DNA of 64,000 nucleotides. It comes from Cerasicoccus sp. TK19100. GTDB lineage: Bacteria > Verrucomicrobiota > Verrucomicrobiia > Opitutales > Cerasicoccaceae. The stretch lies in contig NZ_JAPWDU010000004.1 in assembly GCF_027257155.1 (NCBI RefSeq), positions 186,001 through 250,000 on the forward strand, written 5' to 3'. How positions within the stretch are numbered: the stretch's first letter is position 1; each line of letters begins with the position of its first letter. The notes below the pieces were generated by a model. That model did not search any database, was not told the DNA's origin, and saw nothing but the letters and a program-made list of their open reading frames with translations. This document shows, in pieces, positions 8,413 to 16,450 of the stretch. The translations under genes were made by a program, and so were the position numbers.

Positions 8413-10038
8413 TTAGTAAATCGTGGTGGATTCCTGGTCGACGATCGGCACCGTGCGGAAGTTGGTCATGGTTTCCATCGGGATGGTAACCGTGCCGCCT
8501 TGAGCACCGGTAGCGGTGATCGTGCGGGTAACTTCCTTACCCGGAGCAAGGTCAACTGCACCGAAGGTAACCGTCTGGCCGGAAACCGTGCCACCAGCGC
8601 TGACGCTGTTGATCTTCAGGTTAGCCGGGAAGGTGATGACCTGAGAGGTGACCGTGATGCCTTCATACGGGGACTGGTTGAGAGCCTTGATGGTGTAAAC
8701 CGTTTGCTGGCCGATTTGGATCGGGTCAATGGAGTCAGCAATCGTAGTGTGAACACCTGGAACTGCCTTCCAAACGGTCTTGGCCGAAGCGCTGTCACTC
8801 AGACCGCGGCTGGTCTTGACGTCAGCAACGTTGGTGAGGGTGCCTGGCTTAGCCGAGGTGTAGGTGAGCTTGAAGCTCTGAGAAGCACCGGGAGCAAGGG
8901 AAGCGATCTTCCAAGTGACGAGGTCAGCATGGTCGTCGGCTTGCGGGTTGGTGCTGCCTGGGCGCCAGTAACCGTAAACGTTGCGTGTCGGGTCGTGGGT
9001 CGGCTTGATGAACACGGTCTTACCGGTGTCTACGTCGTAAACTTCACCGCTCTTTTCAACCTGACCGTGGATAACGGCACCGGCTGGGAGCTTGTCACTG
9101 ACGAGGAGGTCCGTGAGGGTGGTGTTACCATCGTTGGTGACGGTGATCGTGTAGTCAGCCGGAACAAAGATGTATTGTTCAGCAGGGCCAGTCTTGGTGA
9201 TGGAAACTGCGGAGCTGACAACTTCAATCGGAGCGGAAGCAGTGACTTCGTCGCCGCCAGCGAAGTTGGCGGTAGCAACGTTGGTGAACTTACCAACCTT
9301 GGTGGACTTACCGGTGACCTGGAAGGTCGCGGTGTCACCCGGCATCAGCGTGCCAGCATTCTTGGTAAGAGCGCCAGCCGGAGTAAACTCAGCAGGCATT
9401 GCATCCTTGATGGTGGTCATGTCCGCAGCGGCGTTACCGGTGTTCTTAACAGCGATATTCCAGGTAGCGGATTCACCGAGCTCAATGAGGGCCGGACCGG
9501 TCTTGGTGATGGACAGCTCAGGCTGGCCGACGAAGAGCGGAAGGCAGAGCAGTGGGTCAGCCTTGATGACGGAGCAAACGTCGAAAGTGCCGGTGGTGCT
9601 GGGCACAACCATAACCTTGATCGTTTCGGTCTTGCCGCCTTCGATTGCTTCCAGATCCCAGCTCGGCATGCCGAACTGATTCATGGATGCCTTCGGAGTG
9701 GCGTCCTTGAACTTAACGGAGCTCGGGAGGAACTCGTCAATTTCAACATTGGTGACCGGCTGCTTCGCCAGGACATCGATGTCGTACGTGTATGTCTGAC
9801 CGACTGTGGAGCCGGAGCCATAGCGTTTGGTGACCTTAACCAGATGGTCTTCGTAGACCACATAGCCATCACCGGAAGTACGTTGGTAATTCGGTGCTGG
9901 TGCTGCTTTAGCAGGAGCCGCAGTCTGCGGTTGTGGCGCTGGCTTATCACCGGCTGTGGTGCCACAACCGGAAAGCAGAGCCGCAAGAGCAAGACCCGGA
10001 ACCATAACGGTTTTTAGGAGGGACTTAGTGCGCTTCAT
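8413..10038 (-). CDS. OmcB-like DUF11 repeat lipoprotein
   Basis: Predicted envelope lipoprotein of 541 residues. The chosen ATG at 10038 gives MKRTKSLLKTVMVPGLALAA and a lipobox LLSGC with Cys25; an in-frame start 14 codons earlier would bury this signal. After a Pro/Ala linker come several DUF11-type beta-sandwich repeats (SITKTGPA..., DYTITVTNDGNTTLTDL...), with an N-terminal part resembling the chlamydial cysteine-rich OmcB (TYTYDIDVLAKQPVTNVEI). Unlike OmcB it has only two cysteines after the lipobox, so it cannot form a disulfide-cross-linked coat. It is probably a cell-surface or periplasmic structural protein. It is monocistronic with its own terminator. Confidence 0.85.
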   Translation of the reverse strand: MKRTKSLLKTVMVPGLALAALLSGCGTTAGDKPAPQPQTAAPAKAAPAPNYQRTSGDGYVVYEDHLVKVTKRYGSGSTVGQTYTYDIDVLAKQPVTNVEIDEFLPSSVKFKDATPKASMNQFGMPSWDLEAIEGGKTETIKVMVVPSTTGTFDVCSVIKADPLLCLPLFVGQPELSITKTGPALIELGESATWNIAVKNTGNAAADMTTIKDAMPAEFTPAGALTKNAGTLMPGDTATFQVTGKSTKVGKFTNVATANFAGGDEVTASAPIEVVSSAVSITKTGPAEQYIFVPADYTITVTNDGNTTLTDLLVSDKLPAGAVIHGQVEKSGEVYDVDTGKTVFIKPTHDPTRNVYGYWRPGSTNPQADDHADLVTWKIASLAPGASQSFKLTYTSAKPGTLTNVADVKTSRGLSDSASAKTVWKAVPGVHTTIADSIDPIQIGQQTVYTIKALNQSPYEGITVTSQVITFPANLKINSVSAGGTVSGQTVTFGAVDLAPGKEVTRTITATGAQGGTVTIPMETMTNFRTVPIVDQESTTIY

Positions 10039-10209
10039 AGTGTTAGTGTGAGAATTCAGTTTAGCGTAACATCGGAACATACCGATCTGTAAGTAAGCAT
10101 CTTGTGTGCAATACGATGCGCGTCAACTACCAAACGCAAATTAGCATGCGAGGGCGTTCATGGATTTTTTACAGTTTACGCATTGACCTGAGGCGCTCAG
10201 TTCTCAAAT

Positions 10210-10232
10210 TAGTCTCAATAAAAATAAGACTA
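10210..10232. promoter_or_regulatory. Possible operator at the Fur-like gene start
   Basis: TAGTCT (10210-10215) and AGACTA (10227-10232) form an inverted repeat across an A-rich 11-bp centre, ending on the first base of the start codon at 10232. The position suits autoregulation by the Fur-family protein encoded there; this is inference from layout only. Confidence 0.35.
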
Positions 10233-10690
10233 TGAGCGTAGAAAACACCAGTGAACTGACCTTGGACAGCCCCCGCGAAACTTTTCAGCAGTTTCTCACT
10301 AGCAAGGGTTTACGCGTGACCAATCAACGCATTGCCATCTTTGACGCCGCCTATGGCGCTGACGACCACTACACCGCGGAAGACCTGCTCGACCGCTCTC
10401 GCAAGATCGACTCCTCCGTCTCCCGCGCTACCGTTTACCGCTCCCTGCCGATCCTGGTGGAAAGCGGCATGATCCGTGAAGTGGACGTGGGTTTGGATAA
10501 TAAATACTACCTTGCCAATCGCGAGACGCGCACTTTCCAGGCCCAGGTAATCGACACCGACAATGACAAGATTTACGAAGTCGATGCTCCCTTCATGGAA
10601 TGGTATGGCAAAACCGTCTGCGAACGTTTGGGCATGGAGCCCGTCGCGATGCGTTTGCAGGTGACCGCGCGCAAAATTGCCAAGAGCTAG
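10232..10690 (+). CDS. Fur-family regulator lacking metal ligands
   Basis: A 152-residue protein whose N-terminal 90 residues are clearly a Fur winged helix ([19 protein letters not shown], then [20 protein letters not shown]). The C-terminal dimerisation part does not carry the canonical HHHDH and CxxC metal motifs. Where those should be it reads [20 protein letters not shown], and only one Cys remains ([10 protein letters not shown]). So it is unlikely to sense iron or zinc in the standard way. It could be a metal-independent repressor or respond to another ligand. A TPR gene follows 9 bp downstream, probably co-transcribed. Confidence 0.88.
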   Translation: MSVENTSELTLDSPRETFQQFLTSKGLRVTNQRIAIFDAAYGADDHYTAEDLLDRSRKIDSSVSRATVYRSLPILVESGMIREVDVGLDNKYYLANRETRTFQAQVIDTDNDKIYEVDAPFMEWYGKTVCERLGMEPVAMRLQVTARKIAKS

Positions 10691-10699
10691 CCCGCCGCC

Positions 10700-11071
10700 A
10701 TGGCCGAGGAAGATCATAGCTTCGAGATTGATTTCTTCGAGGGGGTTCACCGGCGTAATCCCACGGACCCGGATGTGGTGGAAATCCTTGGTAGTCTCTA
10801 TTCAGACCTCGGACAGGTAGATAACAGCCTGCGCATGGATAGCTGCCTGGTGGACCTGCAGCCGACCAATGCCAACGCCCATTACAACCTCGCCTGCTCA
10901 TTCGCGCTCAAGCACCGATTCGACGAAGCCCTGCAATCCCTGCGTCAAGCGGTCAAACTTGGCTACACGGACATAAAATGGCTACTCGGCGACCCGGATT
11001 TTAGTCAACTACGCGAGCACCCCGCCTTTCTGGCCATCGTCACCGACCTGAAAAACAAGGCCGATATCTAG
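10700..11071 (+). CDS. Small TPR protein
   Basis: A 123-residue soluble protein with about two tetratricopeptide repeats: DPDVVEILGSLYSDLGQVDN followed by ANAHYNLACSFALKHRFDEA. The C-terminal part ends LREHPAFLAIVTDL, a common ending of small TPR proteins in this group. It probably mediates protein-protein contact; the partner is unknown. It lies 9 bp after the Fur-like gene on the same strand and faces der convergently. Confidence 0.8.
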   Translation: MAEEDHSFEIDFFEGVHRRNPTDPDVVEILGSLYSDLGQVDNSLRMDSCLVDLQPTNANAHYNLACSFALKHRFDEALQSLRQAVKLGYTDIKWLLGDPDFSQLREHPAFLAIVTDLKNKADI

Positions 11072-11139
11072 AGCAACCTCAACGTTTTCGAAGTGGGTTA
11101 ACTCTTCAAATCGCAACGAAGCTGCCCAAGAACGCGATG

Positions 11140-12618
11140 TTATTTTTTCCCGCGCCTGGCGGTTTTGCGGGAGACGCCCTTACCGTGCTTGTTGAGCGTG
11201 TTGTTACCCTTGTTTTGTGAGGTGTTCGGCGTGTAATAGGGATTTTTCTCGGACTTGCCGCGCAAGTCGAAGCGCACCGGGCAACCTTCCAGGCGGAAGG
11301 CTTTATGGAAGCCATTCTCCAGATAGCGCAGGTAGCTGTCGTCCAGTTTTTCCTCGCGATTGCAAAACAGACGAATCTTGAACGGACGCTGCGCGACCTG
11401 CAAACCGTAGTAAACCTTGAAGCGGCGACCTTGTACGATCTTCGGCTTCTGACGCTCCAGCAAATCGGAGAGGACCTTGTTGACCTTGGCTGTCGGCAGC
11501 TCCATGCCGAGCGTGGTATCGACCATGACGCCGCTCTTGAGAATCTCCTCAATGTTGTAGCCGGTCTTGGCCGAGGTAAACAGGATCGGTGAGTCCGGCA
11601 GGAAGAAGAGCTCTTCGCGCACGGCCTCGGCAAAGGCTTTGCGGAATTCCTTCTCGCTCTCGTAGCCTTTGATCGGGTTTTGCTTCCACTGCTCCAAGGC
11701 GAGGTCCCACTTGTTAACCACGACCACGAGCCCTACCCCGGCCTCGGCGATATCACCCGCAATCTTCTTGTCGTGCTTGGCAACGCCGGTCAGCGCATCG
11801 AGCACGAGAAAGGCGACATCGGTCCGCTCGATCGCACCCGAGCTACGCAGGTTGGAAAAGTAATCCAGGGACGAGCCCAGCTTGCGGTTCGGCTTCATCC
11901 CGGCGGTGTCGATCAGTCGGAAATGCCATTTCTCCCCCGTGCGCGCGGTGTAGTCGAGCTCGTGCTCAATCGCGTCGCGCGTGGTGCCGGCGATGTCGCT
12001 GACGATTAACCGCGGTGCCTTGAGCAGCGCATTGCCCAGCGAGGACTTGCCCACATTCGGACGGCCACAAAGGCAGATCTTGATGCGGCGTTCTTCGTCT
12101 TGCTCCACCTTCTCAGGCTTGGGGCCAAAAAACTCGCAGATCGCGTCAAAGAGGTCGCGCGAGCCCTGCCCGTGCTCAGCAGAGACGCCCATCACGTCGC
12201 GGAAGCCCAACCGGTGGAACTCGGCGTAGCTGTGCTCGCGCATGTTGTCGATCTTGTTGACCACCGTCAGCACCTGCTTGCCGGAGCGACGTAGCTTGTC
12301 GGCGATGTCGATATCGATCGGCGTCACACCTTCCGGGCCTTCCAAGACAAACAGCACGAGCTCGGCAGCCTCGATCGCGAGATCGACCTGTTCCTCGGTG
12401 GCGTCGTGAATGGCGGCGGGCGTCATCTCCGGCTTGATGCCGATGCCCCCGGTGTCGATGAGCAGGAAATTCTCGTCCACCTCGGCCATGGCGAGGTCAC
12501 GCGTGACGCCGGGCATATCGTGCACGATGGCAATGCGTTTGCCGAGGATCCGGTTAAACAACCGGCTCTTGCCAACGTTAGGACGGCCGACGAGGGCCAC
12601 GGTGCGGGTGGGATGCAT
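11140..12618 (-). CDS. der: Ribosome-assembly GTPase Der (EngA)
   Basis: Essential double GTPase acting in 50S subunit maturation. The first G domain has GRPNVGKS at 11-18, DTGG at 55-58 and NKID at 121-124. The second has GRPNVGKS at 185-192, DTAG near 239 and NKWD near 297. A C-terminal KH-like domain follows, then a basic tail. The length of 492 residues is typical. It is transcribed alone, convergent with the TPR gene. It is followed upstream by a GxxExxY gene that appears inserted between der and the aminotransferase. Confidence 0.97.
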   Translation of the reverse strand: MHPTRTVALVGRPNVGKSRLFNRILGKRIAIVHDMPGVTRDLAMAEVDENFLLIDTGGIGIKPEMTPAAIHDATEEQVDLAIEAAELVLFVLEGPEGVTPIDIDIADKLRRSGKQVLTVVNKIDNMREHSYAEFHRLGFRDVMGVSAEHGQGSRDLFDAICEFFGPKPEKVEQDEERRIKICLCGRPNVGKSSLGNALLKAPRLIVSDIAGTTRDAIEHELDYTARTGEKWHFRLIDTAGMKPNRKLGSSLDYFSNLRSSGAIERTDVAFLVLDALTGVAKHDKKIAGDIAEAGVGLVVVVNKWDLALEQWKQNPIKGYESEKEFRKAFAEAVREELFFLPDSPILFTSAKTGYNIEEILKSGVMVDTTLGMELPTAKVNKVLSDLLERQKPKIVQGRRFKVYYGLQVAQRPFKIRLFCNREEKLDDSYLRYLENGFHKAFRLEGCPVRFDLRGKSEKNPYYTPNTSQNKGNNTLNKHGKGVSRKTARRGKK

Positions 12619-12644
12619 GGAAATGTGATCGATTAATTATTCTT

Positions 12645-12679
12645 TAGCCGCGGATTGACGCGGATAAAACGCGGATGCC
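12645..12679 (+). repeat. Left 35-bp inverted repeat around GxxExxY gene
   Basis: This 35-bp sequence, starting TAGCCGCGGATTGACGCGGA, is the reverse complement of 13125-13159 with only two mismatches. It contains three GCGGAT motifs. The pair encloses the GxxExxY gene symmetrically. Confidence 0.9.
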
Positions 12680-12710
12680 AGCAGGTGATACGGATGGAAA
12701 TGAAAATACG

Positions 12711-13091
12711 TTAGGGTTTTTGCGAACGAACGAAACGCTTAAATTCTACCTTGGATTTTCCAAAATTGATCAGGAGACCGACTGGAATACCGGTAGCTTT
12801 GAGTTCATTCAACAGCTGAGGCTCGTCATTGGGATTATATTTTTGCGCCACTTTCAGCTCAACGACAACGGATTCATTCACGAATAAATCTGCAAAATAC
12901 TCGCCAACCATTTCGCCTTTGTAGCGCACGGTAATCGGCGCTTCGGCCGCCACCTTCATACCGCGTTTTTCGAGCTCCACCAGCATTGCTCGCTGGTAGA
13001 CCTTCTCCAGAAAACCATAGCCAAGCTCATTGTATACCTCGAATGAAGCTCCAATAATTTCTTTGGTAATCTCTTCAAATTCCAGCTCCAC
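12711..13091 (-). CDS. GxxExxY protein, PD-(D/E)XK-like
   Basis: Member of the GxxExxY family (TIGR04256/PDDEXK_3), 126 residues. The signature is GFLEKVY at 26-32. A nuclease-like core follows: Asp68 in GEYFADLFV and Glu78-x-Lys80 in VVELKV. The GTG at 13091 was chosen because it gives the usual family N-terminus (VELEFEEITKEIIGASFEVY) and has AAGGAG just upstream; the reading frame stays open further upstream into the aminotransferase without similarity. The biological role of the family is unproven. It is boxed between 35-bp inverted repeats, which suggests it moved in as a unit. Confidence 0.88.
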   Translation of the reverse strand: MELEFEEITKEIIGASFEVYNELGYGFLEKVYQRAMLVELEKRGMKVAAEAPITVRYKGEMVGEYFADLFVNESVVVELKVAQKYNPNDEPQLLNELKATGIPVGLLINFGKSKVEFKRFVRSQKP

Positions 13092-13124
13092 AATACTCCT
13101 TAAATAATCCGAACTCGCCTCGCT

Positions 13125-13159
13125 GGCATCCGCGTTTAATCCGCGTCCATCCGCGGCTA
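13125..13159 (-). repeat. Right 35-bp inverted repeat around GxxExxY gene
   Basis: Partner of 12645-12679 (33 of 35 positions complementary). Its outer edge is 11 bp from the stop codon of the aminotransferase gene. Confidence 0.9.
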
Positions 13160-13170
13160 AAAACAGCGTC

Positions 13171-14361
13171 CTATTTCGCCGCGGCCTCCGCGGGCTGTAG
13201 CGTGCCCACGAAGCGCTCGATGGCGTCGGTGGCGCGGATGAGCTGCTCGTAACTATTGGAGAAGCTGGCGCGGAAGAAACCTTCGCCACTCGGGCCAAAG
13301 GCGGTGCCGGGGACGACGGCCACTTTCTCGGCTTTGAGCAGCTGTTGGCAGAAATCCATCGACTTCAGGCCCGTGCTTTGCAGCGAGGGAAAGGCGTAGA
13401 AGGTCGCGTTGGGCACGTGGCACTTCAGGCCGATCTCGTTGAAACGGCGGGTAATGAAGTCGCGGCGCTGTTGATACTTTTCCTTCATCATCAGCACGGA
13501 TTCCTCGCCGTTTTTCAGTGCCTCAAGAGCTGCTTCCTGAGAAAGGATCGGGGCGCACATCATGGCGTATTGGTGGACCTTCATCATGGCCTCGACCAGC
13601 TCGGGCGTGGAGCAGGCGTAACCAATGCGGAAGCCCGTCATCGCGAAAGCCTTGGAGAAACCGTGGAGGAAAATCGTGCGCTCCTTCATGCCGGGAAAGG
13701 ACGCAATGGAGACGTGTTCGCCGTCGTAAGTGAGTTCAGCGTAAATTTCGTCGGCCAAGACGACGATGTCCTTCTCGGCGGCAAACTTGGCGATGCGCTC
13801 CAGCTTGTCGCGACCGGTGACACCACCCGTCGGGTTCGTCGGGAAGTTGAGCAGGATAGCCTTCACGCCCGGCTCCCAGGCGGCGATCAGCTTGTCCGGG
13901 TCGATGGCAAAATCGTCCTCCGCGCTCGTGGCGACGGGGATGGCCTCAGCGTGGCAGAGCTTGATGCTCGGGCTGTAGCTGACGTAGCACGGCTCGTGGT
14001 AGATGACCTTGTCACCCGGGTTCAGGATCGCGCGCAGGGCGATGTCCAACGCTTCACTGACGCCGACGGCGACGAGGATTTCGTTGTCCGGATTGTAGCC
14101 GATCCCGAAAAAGCGCTCCACGTATTTGGAGATTTCGCGCCGCAGCGTGATGAGGCCTTTGTTGTCCGTGTAAGACGTTTTGCCCTGCTCCAGCGCGTAG
14201 ATCGCCGCTTCCCGGATGTGCCATGGGGTCACAAAATCCGGTTCGCCAATCCCGAGGGAAATGGCGTCCTTCATCTGTGATACGATCGCAAAGAAATCAC
14301 GGATACCGGACTTCGGCAGCCCGGCCACGTGATTGGCGACGAATCTTTGGGAGGAGGACAT
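13171..14361 (-). CDS. PLP-dependent class I/II aminotransferase
   Basis: Fold-type I aminotransferase of 396 residues, transferring an amino group between an amino acid and a 2-oxoacid. It shows NPTG at 176-179, ADEIY at 203-207 and the PLP-binding Lys237 in HGFSKAFAMTGFRIGY. The N-terminal SLGIGEPDFVTP and YTDNKGL resemble aspartate/aromatic (PatA/AspC-like) enzymes, but the substrate cannot be fixed from sequence. The Lrp-type regulator gene is directly upstream on the same strand, separated by a terminator-like hairpin. This pairing suggests amino-acid-responsive control. Confidence 0.92.
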   Translation of the reverse strand: MSSSQRFVANHVAGLPKSGIRDFFAIVSQMKDAISLGIGEPDFVTPWHIREAAIYALEQGKTSYTDNKGLITLRREISKYVERFFGIGYNPDNEILVAVGVSEALDIALRAILNPGDKVIYHEPCYVSYSPSIKLCHAEAIPVATSAEDDFAIDPDKLIAAWEPGVKAILLNFPTNPTGGVTGRDKLERIAKFAAEKDIVVLADEIYAELTYDGEHVSIASFPGMKERTIFLHGFSKAFAMTGFRIGYACSTPELVEAMMKVHQYAMMCAPILSQEAALEALKNGEESVLMMKEKYQQRRDFITRRFNEIGLKCHVPNATFYAFPSLQSTGLKSMDFCQQLLKAEKVAVVPGTAFGPSGEGFFRASFSNSYEQLIRATDAIERFVGTLQPAEAAAK

Positions 14362-14397
14362 AATTCTCTAATGCTAAATTATAAATTCAAAATGCAA

Positions 14398-14437
14398 AAA
14401 GGACTGGCAGATGCTTCATCGATATGGCCAGTCCTTT
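14398..14437 (-). terminator. Terminator between Lrp and aminotransferase genes
   Basis: AAAGGACTGGC (14398-14408) pairs with GCCAGTCCTTT (14427-14437) around an 18-base loop, with T/A tracts on both sides. It would end the minus-strand Lrp transcript about 30 bp after its stop, or work as an attenuator for read-through into the aminotransferase. Confidence 0.7.
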
Positions 14438-14464
14438 AATTTTTAATTTGCTCACTTTAATCTT

Positions 14465-14947
14465 CTAAGGACTAACCGCTGGCTTGGCGTCGGCTTCTTC
14501 GGGGCGCGCGATCAGGTGGCCCTGCTCTTTGTAGGCGCGCAGCATGAAGTGAGTCGCCGTCGCGTTGACGCCCGCCACCGTGGCCAGCTTTTCAAAAACA
14601 AATGAGGCCACGCGCTGTAGGCTCTGGGCCTTGATCACGACCAGCAGGTCGTAGGCGCCGCTCATCAGGTAGCAGCTTTCCACGCGGTCAAATTTGCTAA
14701 TGCGCTCGGCAATGCGGTCGAAGCCACCTTCGCGCTCGGGGCTGATCTTCACCTCGATCACGGCGCGCACCTGGCCTTCGTTGTCGAAGTCGGGGTTGAG
14801 CACCGGGCGCCAGCCCAGCAGGACGCCCTCATCGCGCAGCTTGTCCAGCTCGGCGTCGACTTCATCCCGCGACATGCCCAGCACCGTGCCCATTTGCGCG
14901 GTGGTTAATGGTTCGCCTTCGAGGATTAGTTTGAGTACGGGATTCAT
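14465..14947 (-). CDS. Lrp/AsnC-family transcriptional regulator
   Basis: A 160-residue Lrp/AsnC regulator. The N-terminal HTH is at about 10-55 (TTAQMGTVLGMSRDEVDAEL...) and the C-terminal RAM ligand-binding domain follows (VRAVIEVKISPE, VESCYLMSGAYDLLVVIKA). Such proteins bind DNA as octamers and respond to amino acids. It is divergent from the secreted protein gene at 15077 and upstream of the aminotransferase, its most plausible target. Confidence 0.92.
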   Translation of the reverse strand: MNPVLKLILEGEPLTTAQMGTVLGMSRDEVDAELDKLRDEGVLLGWRPVLNPDFDNEGQVRAVIEVKISPEREGGFDRIAERISKFDRVESCYLMSGAYDLLVVIKAQSLQRVASFVFEKLATVAGVNATATHFMLRAYKEQGHLIARPEEADAKPAVSP

Positions 14948-15076
14948 GGAAAACTGGGCACGCTAGCAGCCTGCGCGCGAATGTCCATTGCAATCTATGG
15001 GCGTTTAACCAGACATTTACCCGGCGAAGCCGCAGTTTGATTTGCCTCATCGGTCGGATTCCATAAGCTATAAGTC

Positions 15077-15655
15077 ATGAACAAACAACTTCGCCCCTAT
15101 GTCTTCTCCGCGCTGACCGGCACCCTGCTCTGTTCCATTGCCCTGGCGGACAAGCCCGCTAAAACCGGCAAGCCCGAGAATCCAGGCAACTCCGCCAACC
15201 AATCCAGCTACCAGTACGTGGAAGATGAGATCAAGCAGGCGCAGGAAAATCTCAACGCCGAAGCCGCCAAAGAGAAGGCGAATCTCCAGGACAAGCTCGT
15301 CAAAGAGATGCAGAAAAAGGACGGCTTCGACGCCCAATCCCGCGAGGTCCTTGGCAAATACGTGAGCGAAAACAAGGGCAGCTGGAAAAATCACAGCAGC
15401 CTGCCACCCGGTCTGCAAAAGAAGGTGGCCCGCGGAGGCGACCTGCCCCCCGGCTGGCAAAAGAAGCTCCAGCTCGGTCAACCGATTCCCAAAGACATCT
15501 GGGAATACTCGCGACCGCTCCCGGAGGACATCGCCAAGAAAATTCCACGCCCTGAAGGCACTGAAGACGTCATGATCGAAGACGAAATCTACCGTGTGAC
15601 TAAGAAAACCCGGCAGATCATCGACATTCTCAGCAGCCCGACAACTAGCAATTAG
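15077..15655 (+). CDS. Secreted RcnB/CigR-like protein, copy 1
   Basis: A 192-residue protein with an N-terminal signal peptide (MNKQLRPYVFSALTGTLLCS, cleavage near Ala25) and a charged helical middle. The C-terminal part has the RcnB/CigR-like pattern LPPGLQKK...LPPGWQKKL...GQPIPKDIW, then the shared ending LPEDIAKKIPRPEGTEDVMI. RcnB-type proteins are periplasmic and of varied or unknown role. It has a paralogue 229 bp downstream with the same ending. Confidence 0.75.
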   Translation: MNKQLRPYVFSALTGTLLCSIALADKPAKTGKPENPGNSANQSSYQYVEDEIKQAQENLNAEAAKEKANLQDKLVKEMQKKDGFDAQSREVLGKYVSENKGSWKNHSSLPPGLQKKVARGGDLPPGWQKKLQLGQPIPKDIWEYSRPLPEDIAKKIPRPEGTEDVMIEDEIYRVTKKTRQIIDILSSPTTSN

Positions 15656-15883
15656 CGGCCATTGATACCCTATAGAATTTGCCGCGAAAAAGTGGCAATT
15701 GGGCATCCTGCATTGGCGTATTTTCCCCGATATTGCAAAGGGCAGCATTCGCGCGGCAAAATACCAGTGCCAAGTCGGCAAAACTAGGCTATATAGACTA
15801 ATTTTGCATTCATGCGTGCTGCATAACCCGCTATTGTTCCGTGATTTGCGCAATGGTGACAATCGGGCTACCTTACGGGCACC

Positions 15884-16441
15884 ATGAAAAACAAAACCAA
15901 CTACATTGCCATCGCGGTTAGCGCGCTTTCCATCAGCGCCGTTCCGCTCTTCGCTGAATCTTCAGAAAAAGTCACTGATGTCGCCGGAGGCTCTGCTGCC
16001 TACGAAGTAACGCAATCGGATCTCCGCGCGGATCAAGCGAAGTCCACCAATATGCAGACGCGCTCCATGGACTCCGATGCCGCAGCAAATGCCAGCGAAC
16101 TTCAAGCGCAGCTGGACATGATTCGCAAGCAGCGCGGCTTCAACGCCAGCGCCCTCAAGTCCCTCAATGCATACGTGGACCAACACGATGGCTGGGGTGT
16201 CCCGAGCAACAGTGAAGCCGCCAAAGATTTGCCCAAAGGATGGGACGAGGATTTAACCCTTGGCGCGGTGTTGCCAGCTGATGCCTATCACGCCGCCCAC
16301 AAGCTGCCGAAAGACGTAGCCACCAAAATCCCAACCCCGCCTGGCACGGAAGACATCCTAATCGAAGAAAAGCTGTTCCGCATTGATTCCAAGAGCCGCG
16401 TGATCATCGACATGTTCACGCCATCAGCCAACATCAGCTAA
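15884..16441 (+). CDS. Secreted RcnB/CigR-like protein, copy 2
   Basis: A 185-residue exported protein (MKNKTNYIAIAVSALSISAV signal) paralogous to the gene at 15077. Both have a coiled middle segment ending KQRGFNASALKSLNAYV / KKDGFDAQSREVLGKYV. Both also have LPKGWDEDLTLGAVLP / LPPGWQKKLQLGQPIP and the final LPKDVATKIPTPPGTEDILI / LPEDIAKKIPRPEGTEDVMI. The leading Pro-Gly repeat is reduced to one copy here. The separate upstream gap of 228 bp suggests its own promoter. No function is assigned. Confidence 0.75.
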   Translation: MKNKTNYIAIAVSALSISAVPLFAESSEKVTDVAGGSAAYEVTQSDLRADQAKSTNMQTRSMDSDAAANASELQAQLDMIRKQRGFNASALKSLNAYVDQHDGWGVPSNSEAAKDLPKGWDEDLTLGAVLPADAYHAAHKLPKDVATKIPTPPGTEDILIEEKLFRIDSKSRVIIDMFTPSANIS

Positions 16442-16450
16442 GCGCAGGCC

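Noticed and set aside
13092-13298. N-terminal extension of the GxxExxY gene
   Set aside because: The upstream in-frame part runs through the inverted repeat and into the aminotransferase gene, is Ser/Pro/Arg-rich and lacks homology; the GTG at 13091 has a ribosome-binding sequence.
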